Positions 37,641 through 50,781 are shown, counted from the stretch's first letter. The stretch is 64,000 nt of DNA from Torymus aiolomorphi (GCA_036365515.1 CM070874.1:161139297-161203296); one strand, 5' to 3'. Numbers and translations: made by a program. Notes: generated from the sequence alone by a model not told the origin.

Positions 37641-38034
37641 ATCAAAGGGCGCGGCAGCGCCCTGCTTGGCGAGTAAAAGAACGAAGTGACTAACGAGCAA
37701 GCAGGGCGTTGACGCACCCTTTATTCTTTGGAATAGTCCGCTCCAACCTTACTTTTCTCTATTCTTGATAACAACATTTTTTTACTCTTTATTTGAATAC
37801 TTAAATGCATTCCATTAGATAGAATCTTTTATGTACTATCCATATCTGCAATTTCATGTTTCAAGATTCTTTCGTTCTCGTATACTTTTAATAGTAAATT
37901 TTCCCTCTCAATTTTCATCTCATTTTTCATTTTCTTCGTCGTCTTCGCGTCGTCGTCGTATTTTAATCCTATACCATATATATGTACGTATAGGCACTAT
38001 TAGACAGTGGCGCTATATAAATTTTTCTATAGGG

Positions 38035-38038
<4 letters not shown>

Positions 38039-38117
<79 letters not shown>

Positions 38118-38145
38118 AACACACACACACACACACACACACCCA
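38039..38145. repeat. (CA)n microsatellite
   Basis: CA run of about 105 bp with an ACAAACAAAC interruption. The mirror position in the other arm is a much longer composite tract (51259-51634). Confidence 0.95.
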
Positions 38146-39248
38146 CACATACACAGCACTCACTCACTCGTAATCGTATCGACATAACCTCACGCAACTC
38201 TAATCTCTAATAAACGAAAACAATGTTATTATGAAATATGTACATACACAATATGTATATACCATCACGGATTAATATTTAAATTATATCAAAGATCTCA
38301 GAAAGTGGTCTGATGAAAAGAATTTATTTACAAGTATCATCAATGAGACAATAACTTTTTAGATAAGTAATTTAAAATATACATTGACAGTAGAAAGCAG
38401 AGATCAAGATGTAGTTCTGTTTTTATTTTTTTAAGTACTGTCAGATCAGATCTTAGAAATTGAGTCTATCCCGATTATACGGCTACTACAATACAAGAGT
38501 TTAGATAAGTATAATTTTCAAGTAATTTATCTCTCATAATGTAGGCTAAGCGAGAAGCTCCAAAACCTATTTCATTCATCGTAAAGGATTTTCAATGTTT
38601 TATGTTTGCAATATGACCAGTCGAGTGAAGGCTTTTCTTGAGACAAAGTTTATATTCTGTGTATAAATGGTTTATATAGTTATGATTTGAAAAGTATCAA
38701 ACATAAAAATTTTGTAATTTTAATTATTTAAAAAAACAAGTTATTTCACAATGCCATTTCACAATAAATTTTTATATTTTCTCACTTTTCAAATCATAAC
38801 TATAAACCATTATATGAAGAATATAAACTTTGTCTCAAGAAAAATCTTCACCCGACTGGCCATGTTGCATAAATAAAACATCGAAAATCCTTTACGATGA
38901 ATGAAACAGGTTTTGGACCTTTTCGCTTAATTTATATTATGAGAGATAATGTCTTTGTGACAAATTATTTGAAAATAATTCTAAATATTTTCTTCTTTTA
39001 TAAATGGATTATTTGACGTAAAATCAAAAACTGTTATATCCTCTAACTTACTAGCCTTACTGTTTGAGGTAAATATATATAATACACTATTCAAGAATGG
39101 AAGCAAAGTCGTTTACTAAACTCATCTTACAGTCTCCTTATATTTAATTTATAGTTCTGGTTCAGAAAGTTGTCCTTGAATAAAATATTTCAAGTAAGTC
39201 ATTTGTTATATGATAAAAGCTTTACCAGATGTGAAAAAAAGTAAAATT

Positions 39249-39519
39249 TAATGAAATTTACGGACACCAGACAAACTTTTGTAACAGCATTTATTTAACA
39301 ATTGCCAACGTTTCGGAAGTTTTATTACTTCCCTCTTCAGGGCTTAAATATTATGCGTCACATTATGTTAGTCTTATGTTAGTATTTAAGCCCTGAAGAG
39401 GGAAGTAATAAAACTTCCGAAACGTTGGCAATTGTTAAATAAATGCTGTTACAAAAGTTCGTATGGTGTCCGTAAATTTCATTAAATCATGTACTACGAA
39501 CGTTATCAACTACAGGAAA
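39249..39519 (+). mobile_element. Short retroposed insert with inverted hammerhead-like arms
   Basis: The segment is flanked by AAAAAAAGTAAAATT on both sides (39234-39248 and about 39521-39535) and ends in an A run, as expected from target-primed retroposition. Inside, 39255-39373 and 39382-39490 are inverted copies. Each contains CTGAAGAG, a perfect 6-bp stem GGAAGT/ACTTCC and CGAAAC, a hammerhead-like core. Sequence after the second arm ends ATGTACTACGAACGTTATCA. Such inverted hammerheads suggest a Penelope-like or retrozyme-type origin. There is no coding region. Confidence 0.55.
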
Positions 39520-40896
39520 AAAAAAAGTAAAATTAACAAATTTTTCTTTTGGAACTTTTCAAATCATAACTATAAACCATTTATACAAAGAATATAAACT
39601 TTGTCTCAAGAAAAGCCTTCACCCGACTGGTCATGTTGCAAACATAAACCATTGAAAATCCTTTATGATGAATTAAATAGGTTTTGGAGCTTCTCGCTTA
39701 ACTTACATTATGGAAGATATTGTCTTTAATAACAAATGTAAAATTTGTTAATTTTACTTTTTCTCATATCTAGTAAGGCTTTTACCATTTAATAAATGAC
39801 TTACATGAAATAATTTATTCAAGTACAACTGTCCGAACCAGAACTATAAATTAAATACAAGGAGACTGTAAGCTGAGTTTAGTAAAGGACATTGTTTCCA
39901 TTCTTGAATAGTGTATTATATGGGTGGTTCCTGTACTTTTTTTAAAAAGTGTGCGCGGGGGGTCGTCGATTTTGTCGACGATGTTTTTTATGAAAGTACA
40001 TATAAAAAAAATAGCTTGTGCAAAATTTCAGCCCCTTATCTCATTCCTAATTCCTGCTGGAATTTTTTTAAACCCTGATTTTGACCTGTTTTTAGCCAGT
40101 TTTCAAAATATTCTAAAAGGCTGCAATTTTAACAAAATGAGGTCGGTGAGGTCTCATTTTTTTTGTATTTCTTCAAATATTAAGAAAAAAAATACACTCA
40201 TATGAAATGATGATTTAGGTTTTATTGGCGATCTGTGATATGGCCATTGCATTTAATCATTTTTAGATCATCTTTAAACCTCTATATCTCGTAACTGGTT
40301 CCACATTTTTGAGCTCACTAGGTCTCATTTTTTTTGTCTCAACGAGACCTTTAATTTCTTTTTTCGAGAACCTAAATTGATTGAACAGACTTCAAGATAC
40401 AGCCTTTTGAAGTTGACGTTTTTATCAAAAATCGCGAAAATCAACCGTGTTCATGGTCACAGTGTCAACCGAATTTTAATTAAAAATCATTAACAAAAGT
40501 ATTTTTCATTAGAATATGATGTTATCTATTTCTTTTCCTATCATAGGAAAAAGTCAAAAAATAATTTTTTGTCGAGCATTATAATATCTAATTTTTCGAT
40601 ACCTAAAATAATCAAAAATGGCTCTCTACTGACATGAATTCTACCATCTTATAATTATTTTTGACGTATACGTAACATAGATACAAAGGTGGTTCCTAGA
40701 CCTTTAAAATCCGTAGTCGCTGATTTTTCTAGGACCACTAGAGCCAAAGTTATAGCCGTTTTTATAAAAAAATATTTTTCAAGTGGTAAAATTAGAGCTT
40801 GTGAAATATAAGAAAAGTTTTATTTACAAGATCAACCATAAGTTTGGCATAATTATCCTAAAAAAAGTGCTGAGGCTGCATATTTTGAAGATCTTA

Positions 40897-41524
40897 GGCC
40901 ATGTCTAACCTATGCGAGAAGCACGTGCGATCAGCCCAAGCGATGCGAGCAAGCAATGCGTGTTGGACAAAATATTTAAAATACTTAAAATGATAAATAA
41001 TATCATTTCACTACGATATTATTGACGATATTATTTATCGCTAAATATAGATCTACTAACTGATCTACTACGATTGTTCGGGATTGAAGTATCCAAAGTG
41101 CCCGCTAGATGGCAAGCTTCCGATGCGTTCCCACTATGAAAAACATCACCCAGCGGGCTTAAATAGAGTCCTGCGGCGCCTAGTCGCTACGTGCTTTATG
41201 CACATTCCTTTTACCTTACCACTTTCTGTTTTACCTATACAATGCCTTATTGCCTGTTTACTCGTACGCATAAGCGTTCATACCTTTTTCTGCAATCAAC
41301 TTTCACTTTCGAGTAGAGTTGGTTGCATAGACTCTTGAAGTCTAATTTTTCCGTTTATTTCTTCTCGCTGACAAACCCTAATAATATAAACTCACGTTTA
41401 CGTTCAATCGTATACAACGATATTATTTATCATTTTAAGTATTTCAAGTACTTTGTGCAAAACGTATGGCTTGTCACATGCGCGCACCGGTTGCGCTTCT
41501 CGCATACCTAGTATAGACATGGTC
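40897..41524. mobile_element. Harbinger-type MITE, 628 bp
   Basis: Ends GGCCATGTCTA and TAGACATGGTC, followed inward by CTATGCGAGAAGC-type sequence. Inverted arms extend to about 100 bp (…AAAATGATAAATAATAT). TTA flanks both sides (40894-40896, 41525-41527), the 3-bp duplication typical of PIF/Harbinger. The centre (41080-41340) holds unrelated GC-richer sequence. A partial copy sits at the mirror position 45770-45856. Confidence 0.7.
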
Positions 41525-41878
41525 TTAAATGCAGGTTTTCTATAGTTTTACGTGCGTTATACGTATAAGCTCAGGTTAAATGAAACATGTATAGATAGTT
41601 TCATTTAACCTGTGATGACGTAAGTTAATAGATGACAGACATCCATTTTTCTGTGCGAGACACCCGTGAACCCGTCATCCGTTACACGACACACGGCACG
41701 GAATGTCCTTAAACAATGAGTACAAGTTACAATAAAAAATGAAATAAATATTTCTAAGTAGAATTGTGAAGGTAGTTGAGCAGAACTATTACCAAGTATA
41801 TCAGTATTGGTTCGGTTGAGTTTTATAAATTGTACAATTGTGTTTTGTAAGTGTTATCTTCTCAGAAATTGAAAGAAA

Positions 41879-44800
41879 ATGATGTGCTATATTGGTGAAT
41901 TGCATGAGGATGATAAATGTCATTTAGAGCATTACACAAGAAATAAATCTCTTAATCTAATTAGTAATCTTAGTAATGAATTAAAGCTGTATTTATCATT
42001 TAGGATTAAAAATTTTGATATTAATGTAGAAAATAAATTTATTTGCGACCATCATCTTCATAAATATGATACTCGATATACAAGTAGACAAAGGAAGTGT
42101 TGCAATTGTTTTAATAATCATTCAAAATCCATTGAGAATAATTTAGTAATGATTAGTGCTGATAAATGTGATAAATTTCGTAACATTTGTAATATAAATT
42201 TAGATCCAGGTAATAAGTACTGTAAAAACTGTGAGTTCAAAATTACATCAATAATAACAAAAAATGCAGAAAAAGATAAAAACACTGGGAATGATGGTTT
42301 AAACGTAAATAATAATGAGCAGCTTTCTTTAAGTAGTCAAGTTTCTTCAAGTAGCCAAGTGTGTACATCAGAAAGTTCAGAAGATATATTATTGAGCCAA
42401 GGATTTCAACGTTTAAATAAAATGCTCGATGGATTTGATGAACCTCCTCTTAAACGAGAGAAACTTAGTGATTATCGCTTGGAAAATAAAACATACAGTG
42501 TTTTAGAATCAATGAATACGAAATTTTGTACAACAGTTAATAAAACATTGAATCTTAATTTGCCAACTCAATGCAATCTTAAACAGCTACAAGAGGATAG
42601 TATGTCATTTCACGGAATGATTGGAAACATAATTAAGTGTTATAATGAAGAAACTAATTTTGGTAAAAAAATATCGTTACTGACATTACTTCCAAATCAT
42701 TGGAAATTTGAACAAGCAAAACATTATTTCCAATGTTCACGTTATATGTTTATTAAAGTAAAAGAACTTAAAATTACTGTAGGTAAGTTAAAAAATGGGT
42801 TGTAATAAATTCTTAATATCTTGATTATAGACATAGTGTAAACATATAGAATCGATAATCCTTTATACATTATTTTACATATATTACATTACACTTGAGA
42901 ATTATTAATAGAAAATTTTAGTTTAATTTATTAAAATCTATGTAATTTTTGTTCAAGCAACTATAATGATAAATGGTACCCCTATAAAATATTTAATTTA
43001 AAATCCTCATAATTATTTATTTATATTACTCATGTATTATTACTTAAGTATTATTATTTATGTATTACTTACGTATTGCTTACGTATTGCTTAAGTATTG
43101 TTTACGGATTAAGTAAAATAATATATGAATTGTAATTTAAACATTTAAATGAAATCCGATTTAATTAGAAAGAATCTATATTTGAGAAATCTCAATGTTC
43201 TCTCTGTTTACAAGCTGAAATCTCATATTTTTTTTTTTATTTTTTAACATTGAGGAACGGGAGAAAAAAATAATTTCCAAAAAATGCGATTTTTAGGCCT
43301 TACTGGTATAAGGAGGGGAGATAGGTCCCCGGAAAAATCGTAGAAAATTCTTTTTTTAGTATACTTCTATAAAATCACTGTCATTTTTCGCTTTCATTAA
43401 TAGTGGCATTTTGCTTATCTTAACATGGGGTACCCTTCGTTATTCATTATTAGATAAAAAATAATAAAATAATTATTGGATTTTAAAAGAACTATTAAAA
43501 TTAATATAAAAAAAAAATAAATAAAAAAATTAATTAATTCTAAACTATTTCTTTTCTTCCAATATAACAAGTCATAGTAATTAAAATAGAATAAACATTG
43601 AGCTAAATTTTATCGTCTTGATAATCGTTAAATTAAAAAAAAATAATATTGTTATTATGATTTTATTTTGTGATTAAGTATACACTATTTGAAATTAATT
43701 TCAAAATATATTTTTCCAGGTGTCTTAGGAACTATTAAGCGTAAAGTGTACAGCATTCATTCTAATGAAATTAGAGAATCTGTAACTCAGTATTATAGAG
43801 ATGAAAACAATAGTAAATATGTAGCGGCATTAAAGATTGCATCAGTGTTAAAAATCCTATTACTAATATCACAGAGAAGTTACAAAAAAGACTGTTGATG
43901 TATGATTTGAAGGATCTATACAACAATTGGGTGGAAGAAGAATATGAACAGCATTTTAAAGATCAGCGCAAACCAGGTTTCAGTATATTTGCTTCTTTAA
44001 GGCCAAAAGAATGTATTAGTACTGGAACACCTGGTACACATACAATTTGTGTATGTCCTATACACCAAAATGTCAAATTAAAATTGTCTGCCATCAACAA
44101 AAATTTAGCCTACCGAGTAATTTTAAATGATTGTGTTTGTTCAACAGATTGGAGCGATTGTATACTACATCTTTGTGAAAACTGTCCTGGTAAAGCAGAA
44201 ATTCTGAAAATATTGGAATCAAGCTCATGCGAAGATGTTTCAGAGATTGAATATCATAATTGGGTAAATAATGCTGAATCACAATCTAATAATAGAGTCA
44301 GTCTTATTATGGTAAAAGAACCTACAAGAAATTTTATTATAAATTTAGCCAATAACTTATGGGAGTTAACAAAGCATCATTATGTGACTGAAATGCAAAA
44401 ATGTTATTTAAAACATTGCAAAACAATTGTTACTCCAGATACATGTATTATACTTCAAGATTTTGCTGAAAATTTCTTATTTGTTTGTCAAGACTCGATC
44501 CAAGCATTTTATTTTAATAATACACAAGCAACTGTACACCCGTTTGTAGTGTATTATAAAGAAGACAATAATGAAAAATTACAAACCTTATCTGTATGTG
44601 TTATTAGTGATTGTTTAAAACATGATGCTTGTGCAGTTAACACTTTTCAAGGGCAACTCATTGCACTTCTAAAACGAGATTTTCCGTTTATTGAGAATGT
44701 ACATTATATGTCAGAGGGAGCACCTACCCAATACAAAAACAAGTAAGAGAACTTTTATTCTAGTATATTAATACGTATTATATGAACAAAATAGACACCT

Positions 44801-45675
44801 TTAGATTTTTGTTCATTAAATGACCTGAAAAAATTTAATTTTAATTATTAAGAATATGTCAAAGTAATATTCTGAAAGTATATTTAATTTGTGTGAAAAA
44901 CTATTTTGAGACCCAGAACATCAAAATCCATAAAGATCCTGGACCTGCAGGTTACACCCGAGTTAAAATTTTACATTATGTAGAAAACAGCTTTAAAGAT
45001 AAAATTACTAAAACAGTTCTTTATTTTTTCTGTATATCAAATTTAAAAAAAGCAACAACTTCTACGATGCAAGTTCAAATAATTTGTATTATTATGTACA
45101 CAATATTAAACAGATTTATTTTATTTTTTATAATTTTTACCTTCAAGATAGTATTTATTTACTGTAGGAACAATTTCATTAATATCTGCCATCATGAGGA
45201 GGATTTTGGCTTAAAAGTTAAGTCGCACAACTTTTTTTCTACTAGCCATGGGAAAAGTCCGTGTGATGGATGTGGAGCAGTGGTTAAACGAACAGTACGC
45301 AGGGCATCCTTACAAAGAACATCAGAAAAACCAATTTTAAATCCAAAAGTCATGTCTGATTACGTTAGTGAAAATATTGATGGAATAAGGTAAAAATAAT
45401 ATAATTTAGATTTTTTGACTATATTATTTGATTATGTATTTGAATAATAAATCATTATGTGTTATAAAAATATAGAATATTTGGTTTTTAGATCTATTTG
45501 GGTGAGTCAAGAAACAATTGAGAAAAGGCGTAAAGTACTAGAATGCCGTTTTAAATTGACCCGAACTATACAGAATACAAGAAAATATCACTGCTTTATA
45601 CCCATTGATGATTCAACATTAAAAGCAAAACTAACTTCGTTTGATAATGATTATAAAATAGTTAAAATAAAATGA
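41879..45675 (+). CDS. Putative Sola-like transposase, four exons, one frameshift
   Basis: I infer exons 41879-42782, 43720-44742, 45168-45389 and 45492-45675. Donors are G|GTAAGT, AA|GTAAGA and AG|GTAAAA; acceptors are TTTTCCAG, ACTGTAG and TTTTTAG. Codons join cleanly (…KITV-G-VLGTIKRK…; …QYKNK-NNFINICHH…; …DGIR-SIWVSQ…), giving ~777 residues if a one-base deletion near 43836 is allowed for. The N-terminus is Cys/His-rich (CDHHLHKYDTRY, RKCCNCFNNH, KYCKNCEF), a likely DNA-binding zinc domain. The core includes TICVCPIHQNVKL, then MSEGAPTQYKNK and FFSTSHGKSPCDGCGAVVKR, signatures I recall from repetitive arthropod and cnidarian transposase-like proteins. The usual SDG triplet reads SEG here. 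The start ATG 41879 has a good AAA context. Confidence 0.65.
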
Positions 45676-45769
45676 ATATTACAAAAAAAATTTTACTTAA
45701 ATTCTTATTTTCAACTTTAATTATCTATAAAGTCTGCATAGGTAATTTAATCAACCTAAAGCCATTACT

Positions 45770-45856
45770 ATCGCTTGCTCGCGTCGCATGCGTGCATGGC
45801 TTGCTCGCATCGCTTGGGCTGATCGCACGTGCTTCTCGCATAGTGTAGACACGGCC
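45770..45856. repeat. Partial Harbinger-type MITE in the right TIR
   Basis: CTTCTCGCATAGTGTAGACA then CGGCC mirrors the end of the MITE at 40897, followed by TAA. Only about 90 bp with CTTGCTCGCATCGC repeats remain. It sits at the mirror position of the left copy, so the MITE was present before the arms became inverted copies, or was copied with them. Confidence 0.6.
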
Positions 45857-46841
45857 TAAGATCTTCAAAATATGCAGCCTCAGCACTTTTTTAGGACAAT
45901 TATGCCAAACTTATGGTTGATCTTGTAAATAAAACTTTTCCTATATTTCACAAGCTCTAATTTTACCACTTGAAAAATATTTTTTTATAAAAACGGCTAT
46001 AACTTTGGCTCTAGTGGTCCTAGAAAAATCAGCGACTACGAATTTTAAAGGTCTAGGAACCACCTTTGTATCTATGTTACGTATACGTGTCAAAAATAAT
46101 TATAAGATGGTAGAATTCATGTCAGTAGAGAGCCATTTTTGATTATTTTAGGTATCGAAAAATTAGATATTATAATGCTCGACAAAACATTATTTTTTGA
46201 CTTTTTCCTATGATAGGAAAAGAGTATAGTTAGATAACATCATATTCTAATGAAAAATACTTTTGTTAATGATTTTTAATTAAAATTCGGTTGACACTGT
46301 GACCATGAACACGGTTGATTTTCGCGATTTTTGATAAAAACGTCAACTTCAAAAGGCTGTATCTTGAAGTCTGTTCAATCAATTTAGGTCCTCAAAAAAA
46401 GAAATTAAAGGTCTCGCTGAGACAAAAAAAAATGAGACCTAGTGAGCTCAAAAATGTGGAACCAGTTACGAGATATAGAGGTTTGAAGATGATCTAAAAA
46501 TGATGAAATGCAGTGGCCATATCACAGATCGCCAATAAAACCTAAATCATCATTTCATATCAGTGTATTTTTTTTCTTAAAATTTGAAGAAAGGCAAAAA
46601 AAATGAGACCTTACCGACCTCATCTTGTTAAAATTTCAGCCTTTTAGAATTTTTTGAAAACTGGCTAAAAACAGGTCAAAATCAGGGTTTAAAAAAATTC
46701 CAGCAGGAATTAGGAATGAGATAAGTGGCTAAATTTTGCACAAGCTATTTTTTTATATGTACTTTCATAAAAAAAATCGTCGACAAAATCGACGACCCCC
46801 CCGCGCACACTTTTTAAAAAAAGTACAGGAACGACTCATAT

Positions 46842-49800
46842 ATATTTACCAAACAGTAATGCTAACAAGTTAGAGGATTATAACAGTTTTTGATTTTACA
46901 TCAAATAATCCCTTTACAAAAGAAGAAAATATTTAGAATTATTTTACAGTAATTTGTGACAAAGACATTATCTCTCATAATATAAGCTAAGCGAGAAGCT
47001 CCAAAATCTATTTCATTCATCGTAAAGGATTATCAATTTTTTATGTTTGCAACATAACCAGTCGGGTGATTCTTGAGACAAAGTTTATATTCTTTGTATA
47101 AATGATTTGAAAAGTATCAAACATAATAATTTTCTAATTTTAATTATTTTAAAAAACAAGTTATTTTACAATGCCATTTCACAATAAATTTTTATATTTT
47201 CTAACTTTTCAAATCATAACTATAAACCATTTATACAAAGAATATAAACTTTGTCTCAAAAAAAGTCTTATCACCCGACTGGTCATATTGCAAACATAAA
47301 ACATTGAAAATCCTTTACGATCAATGAAATAGGTTTTGGAGCTTCTCACTTAGCTTACATTATGAGAGCTAATGTCAAATGTGACAAATTACTTGCAATT
47401 AATTCTAACTATATATTTTATTCATTCTTGAAAGGGATATCTGATGTAAAATCCAAAGCTGTTAATATAACAGCTATAGATGTTAATTCTTAAAACCATA
47501 TAATGTATCCGTAAGGTATTTTTAATATATGGCTTTTGGTATATAACTAATTGAGTGAGGGATGTGAAATCCAAAGTGTTAATAAGTATAACAGTTAGAG
47601 GAATACCTCTTCTTGTTTGCATTACTGATTGAGGTAAATATATAATAATACACTATTTAAAAATGGAAACAAATAGTCCTTTATTTTAATCAGATAGTTC
47701 TTTATAGTTCTTCATTTTAGTCATAGGTTCGAAAAGTTGTACTGGAATGAATTATTTCCATAAGTCATTTGTTAAAAACTAATCATTACAACGGATATGG
47801 AAAAAAATTCAAATTATTTTATTTTACTTACAATTATGAAGATAGCAATTTTATTTTTATAACAAAACTTTCTACGAAAGTATAATATGAAGCAAGCATA
47901 AGGTGTTTCTGTAATATATAAAAATATGAATAAAAACTTATACTCTATGAAAAGGAATTCTAATAATAAATAATTATTTTCTTCTGACAATTTTATCTTA
48001 CCGGTTCTATACAATAAATTAATTTGTCTATAAAAAGAAGAGTATATATACTATTATTATATATAGCAAAAGGGATTTTACTTGATACAATGAAAGTGTT
48101 ATTCCATTTTTTTTTACAGCAGCCTCACACGATGCAATTATCATCATGTACCCACACGAAGATTAAATCTATGAAATATGCTATCATCATTCTTTACTGT
48201 TATAAAACTTTGTAATTATTATTGAAGCTCTTAGAAACTTGTGGAATCTCCCTAAAATAACATTTTTTAAAAAAGTAAAACTTTGGCGAGTATAAGTGTA
48301 TTTGTAATCTCTCTCCCTCTCTCTCTCCCTACCTCTCTCTCCCTCTCTGTCTCCTCCTCTCTTTCTCTCCCTCTTTCTCTCCATCTCTCTTTCTCCCCCT
48401 CTCTCCCCCAAAAGAATATCATAGTTTAAAACAAACACATGAAAGAAGTGGAATCAATTATTATTTTATATAGACAAGTACATTTTTGTGACATAGAAAG
48501 ATGGAATTATTTTTATAACAAAAAATCGTAAGTACTACTAAAAATAAATTCATGAAATTGGTGGAATCAATTAAGTGCAGGCAAGTCAATTATTATAATA
48601 AAGAGAATTTTTAAAATAAAATTTGTTTAATATATATTTACTATAAAAATTTGTAGAAAAATAATTATGTCTAACAAAAAATATTACAAAAATACTACCA
48701 TAAGAACTGTAATTGAAACACAAAAAGTTAAAAAATTTTTGCGTAAACATTTTCGAAGTATAGATCATAGAAGTCACCACCCTCTAAAATAGTTTAACCA
48801 TGAGCTATTATACAACATAATTTGATGTAAGTTTTTCTTACCCAAGTCAATCTACCTATTATCTGCAAATATGAATTTTAATTAAACATCTTCTTAAACA
48901 GTTAATGTAATTTTTTAAATTTTGGGAAATTTTCTTTTAAAGACAGAAGATACTTGATATTCTTTTGGTGGAGAGAGGGGGAGAAAGAGGGAGAGAAAGA
49001 GAGAGGAGGAGAGAGAGAGGGAGGGAGAGAGATAGGGAGAGAGAGAGAGGGAGAGAGATTACAAATACACTTATACTCGCCAAAGTTTTACTTTTTTTAA
49101 AAGGGTTATTTTAGGGAGATTCCACAAGTTTCTAAGAGCTTCAATAATAATTAAAAAGTTTTATAACGGTAAAGAATGATGATACCATATTTCATAGATT
49201 TAATTTTTTGTGGGTACATGATGATAATTGCATCGTGTGAGGCTGCTGTATTTGTAAAAAAAAAAATGGAATAACACTTTCATTGTATCAAGAAATCCCT
49301 TTTGCTATATATAATAATAGTATATATACTCTTCTTTTTATAGACAAATTAATTTATTGTATAGAACCGGTAAGATAAAATTGTCAGAAGAAAATAATTA
49401 TTTATTATTAGAATTCCTTTTCATAGAGTATAAATTTTGTATTCATATTTTTATATATTACAGAAACACCTTATGCTTGCTTTATATTATACTTTTGTAG
49501 AAAGTTTTGTTATAAAAATAAACATTGCTATCTTCATAATTGTAAGTAAAATAAAATAATTTGAATTTTTTTCCATATCCGTTGTAATGATTACTTTTTA
49601 ACAAATGACTTATGGAAATAATTCATTCCAGTACAACTTTTCGAACCTATGATTAAAATGAAGAACTATAAAGAACTATATGATTAAAATAAAGGACTAT
49701 TTGTTTCCATTTTAAATAGTGTATTATTATATATTTACCTCAATCAGTAATGCGAACAAGTAGAGGTATTCCTCTAACTGTTATACTTATTAACAATGTG

Positions 49801-50273
49801 GATTTTACATTCCTCACTCAATTAGTTATATACCAAAAGCCATATATTGAAAATACCTTACGGATACATTATATGGTTTTAAGAATTCACATCTATAGCT
49901 GTTATATTAACAGCTTTGGAGCTTACATCAGATATCCCATTCAAGAATGAAAAAAATATATAGTTAGAATTAATTGCAAGTAATTTGTCACATTTGACAT
50001 TATCTCTCATAATATAAGTTAAGCGAAAAGGTCCAAAACCTATTTCATTCATCGTAAAGGATTTTCCATGTTTTATTTATGCAACATGACTAGTCGGGTG
50101 AAGATTTTTCTTGAGACAAAGTTTATATTCCTTATATAATGGTTTATAGTTATGATTTGAAAAGTGAGAAAATATAAAAATTTATTGTGAAATGGCATTG
50201 TGAAATAACTTGTTTTTTAAAATAATTAAAATTAGAAAATTTTTATGTTTGATAATTTTCAAATCATAACTAT
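46842..50273. repeat. Nested inverted repeats in the right half of the palindrome
   Basis: 47400-48780 and 48800-49980 form a smaller palindrome (e.g. TATCCGTAAGGTATTTTTAA against 49840-49870). It contains two mirrored 66-codon frames (47422-47622 minus and 49750-49950 plus), CT-rich and GA-rich tracts, and the cassette seen at 36727-37640. Flanking copies of the 160-bp CTCCAAAACCTATTTCATTC unit occur at 46990 and 47200. No coding region is convincing. Confidence 0.65.
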
Positions 50274-50781
50274 GAGGCGTTTCACGTCAGCTCTCCAGGC
50301 GCGGCGCGCGAGCGCGAAATCATGCTGTTTTCAGCTTGTGTTTGAAGGGCTAAGATGTATCTAAAAAAAATAATCCCCAAGTGATTTCGATGTATTTTTT
50401 CCTCAGCTTTCCGATGGTGCTATTAGTTTCTCAAAATTTTTCCATTCTAACCTCAAAAAAACATAAAACGTGTTATATCTCAAAAACTATATTTTTAATA
50501 TTTTTTTGACCTGCTAGATCGAAAGAGGAGGAAATTTTACATGGATATAGCCTTTTTCTACATAGAGGTTTTTTGATTTTTTCGAGATATTATTCAAGAA
50601 ATACTTAGAATTGAAAAATTTTGAGAAACTAATAGCACCATCGGAAAGCTGAGGAAAAAATACATCGAAATCACTTGGGGATTATTTTTTTTAGATACAT
50701 CTTAGCCCTTCAAACACAAGCTGAAAACAGCATGATTTCGCGCTCGCGCGCCGCGCCTGGAGAGCTGGCGTGAAGCGCCTC
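50274..50781. mobile_element. 508-bp MITE, TSD CTAT
   Basis: Ends GAGGCGTTTCACGTCAGCTC and GAGCTGGCGTGAAGCGCCTC. Inverted repeats of about 180 bp run past CAGGCGCGGCGCGCGAGCGC. CTAT flanks both sides (50270-50273, 50782-50785). Nearby paralogous sequence at 39550 (AATCATAACTATAAACCATT) shows the site without the insert. A GAG start and 4-bp TSD match the Sola-like element at 39922, so it could be mobilised by a related transposase. Confidence 0.8.

Larger units (their letters stand above)
39922..46837 (+). mobile_element. Sola-like DNA transposon, 6.9 kb
   Basis: Ends GGGTGGTTCCTGTAC and GTACAGGAACGACTC form the tips of ~980-bp inverted repeats (39922-40896 and 45857-46837). The 4-bp ATAT flanks both sides (39918-39921, 46838-46841). 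The 4-bp duplication, the GRG-type start and a large spliced transposase-like gene suggest the Sola superfamily. The context outside (…GTGTATTATATATTTACC) recurs without the insert at about 49720-49740, supporting these limits. A Harbinger-type MITE sits at the inner edge of the left repeat. Confidence 0.65.

Noticed and set aside
46315..46497. 60-codon frame
   Set aside because: Lies wholly within the right TIR of the Sola-like element, and its mirror in the left TIR has no matching intact frame.
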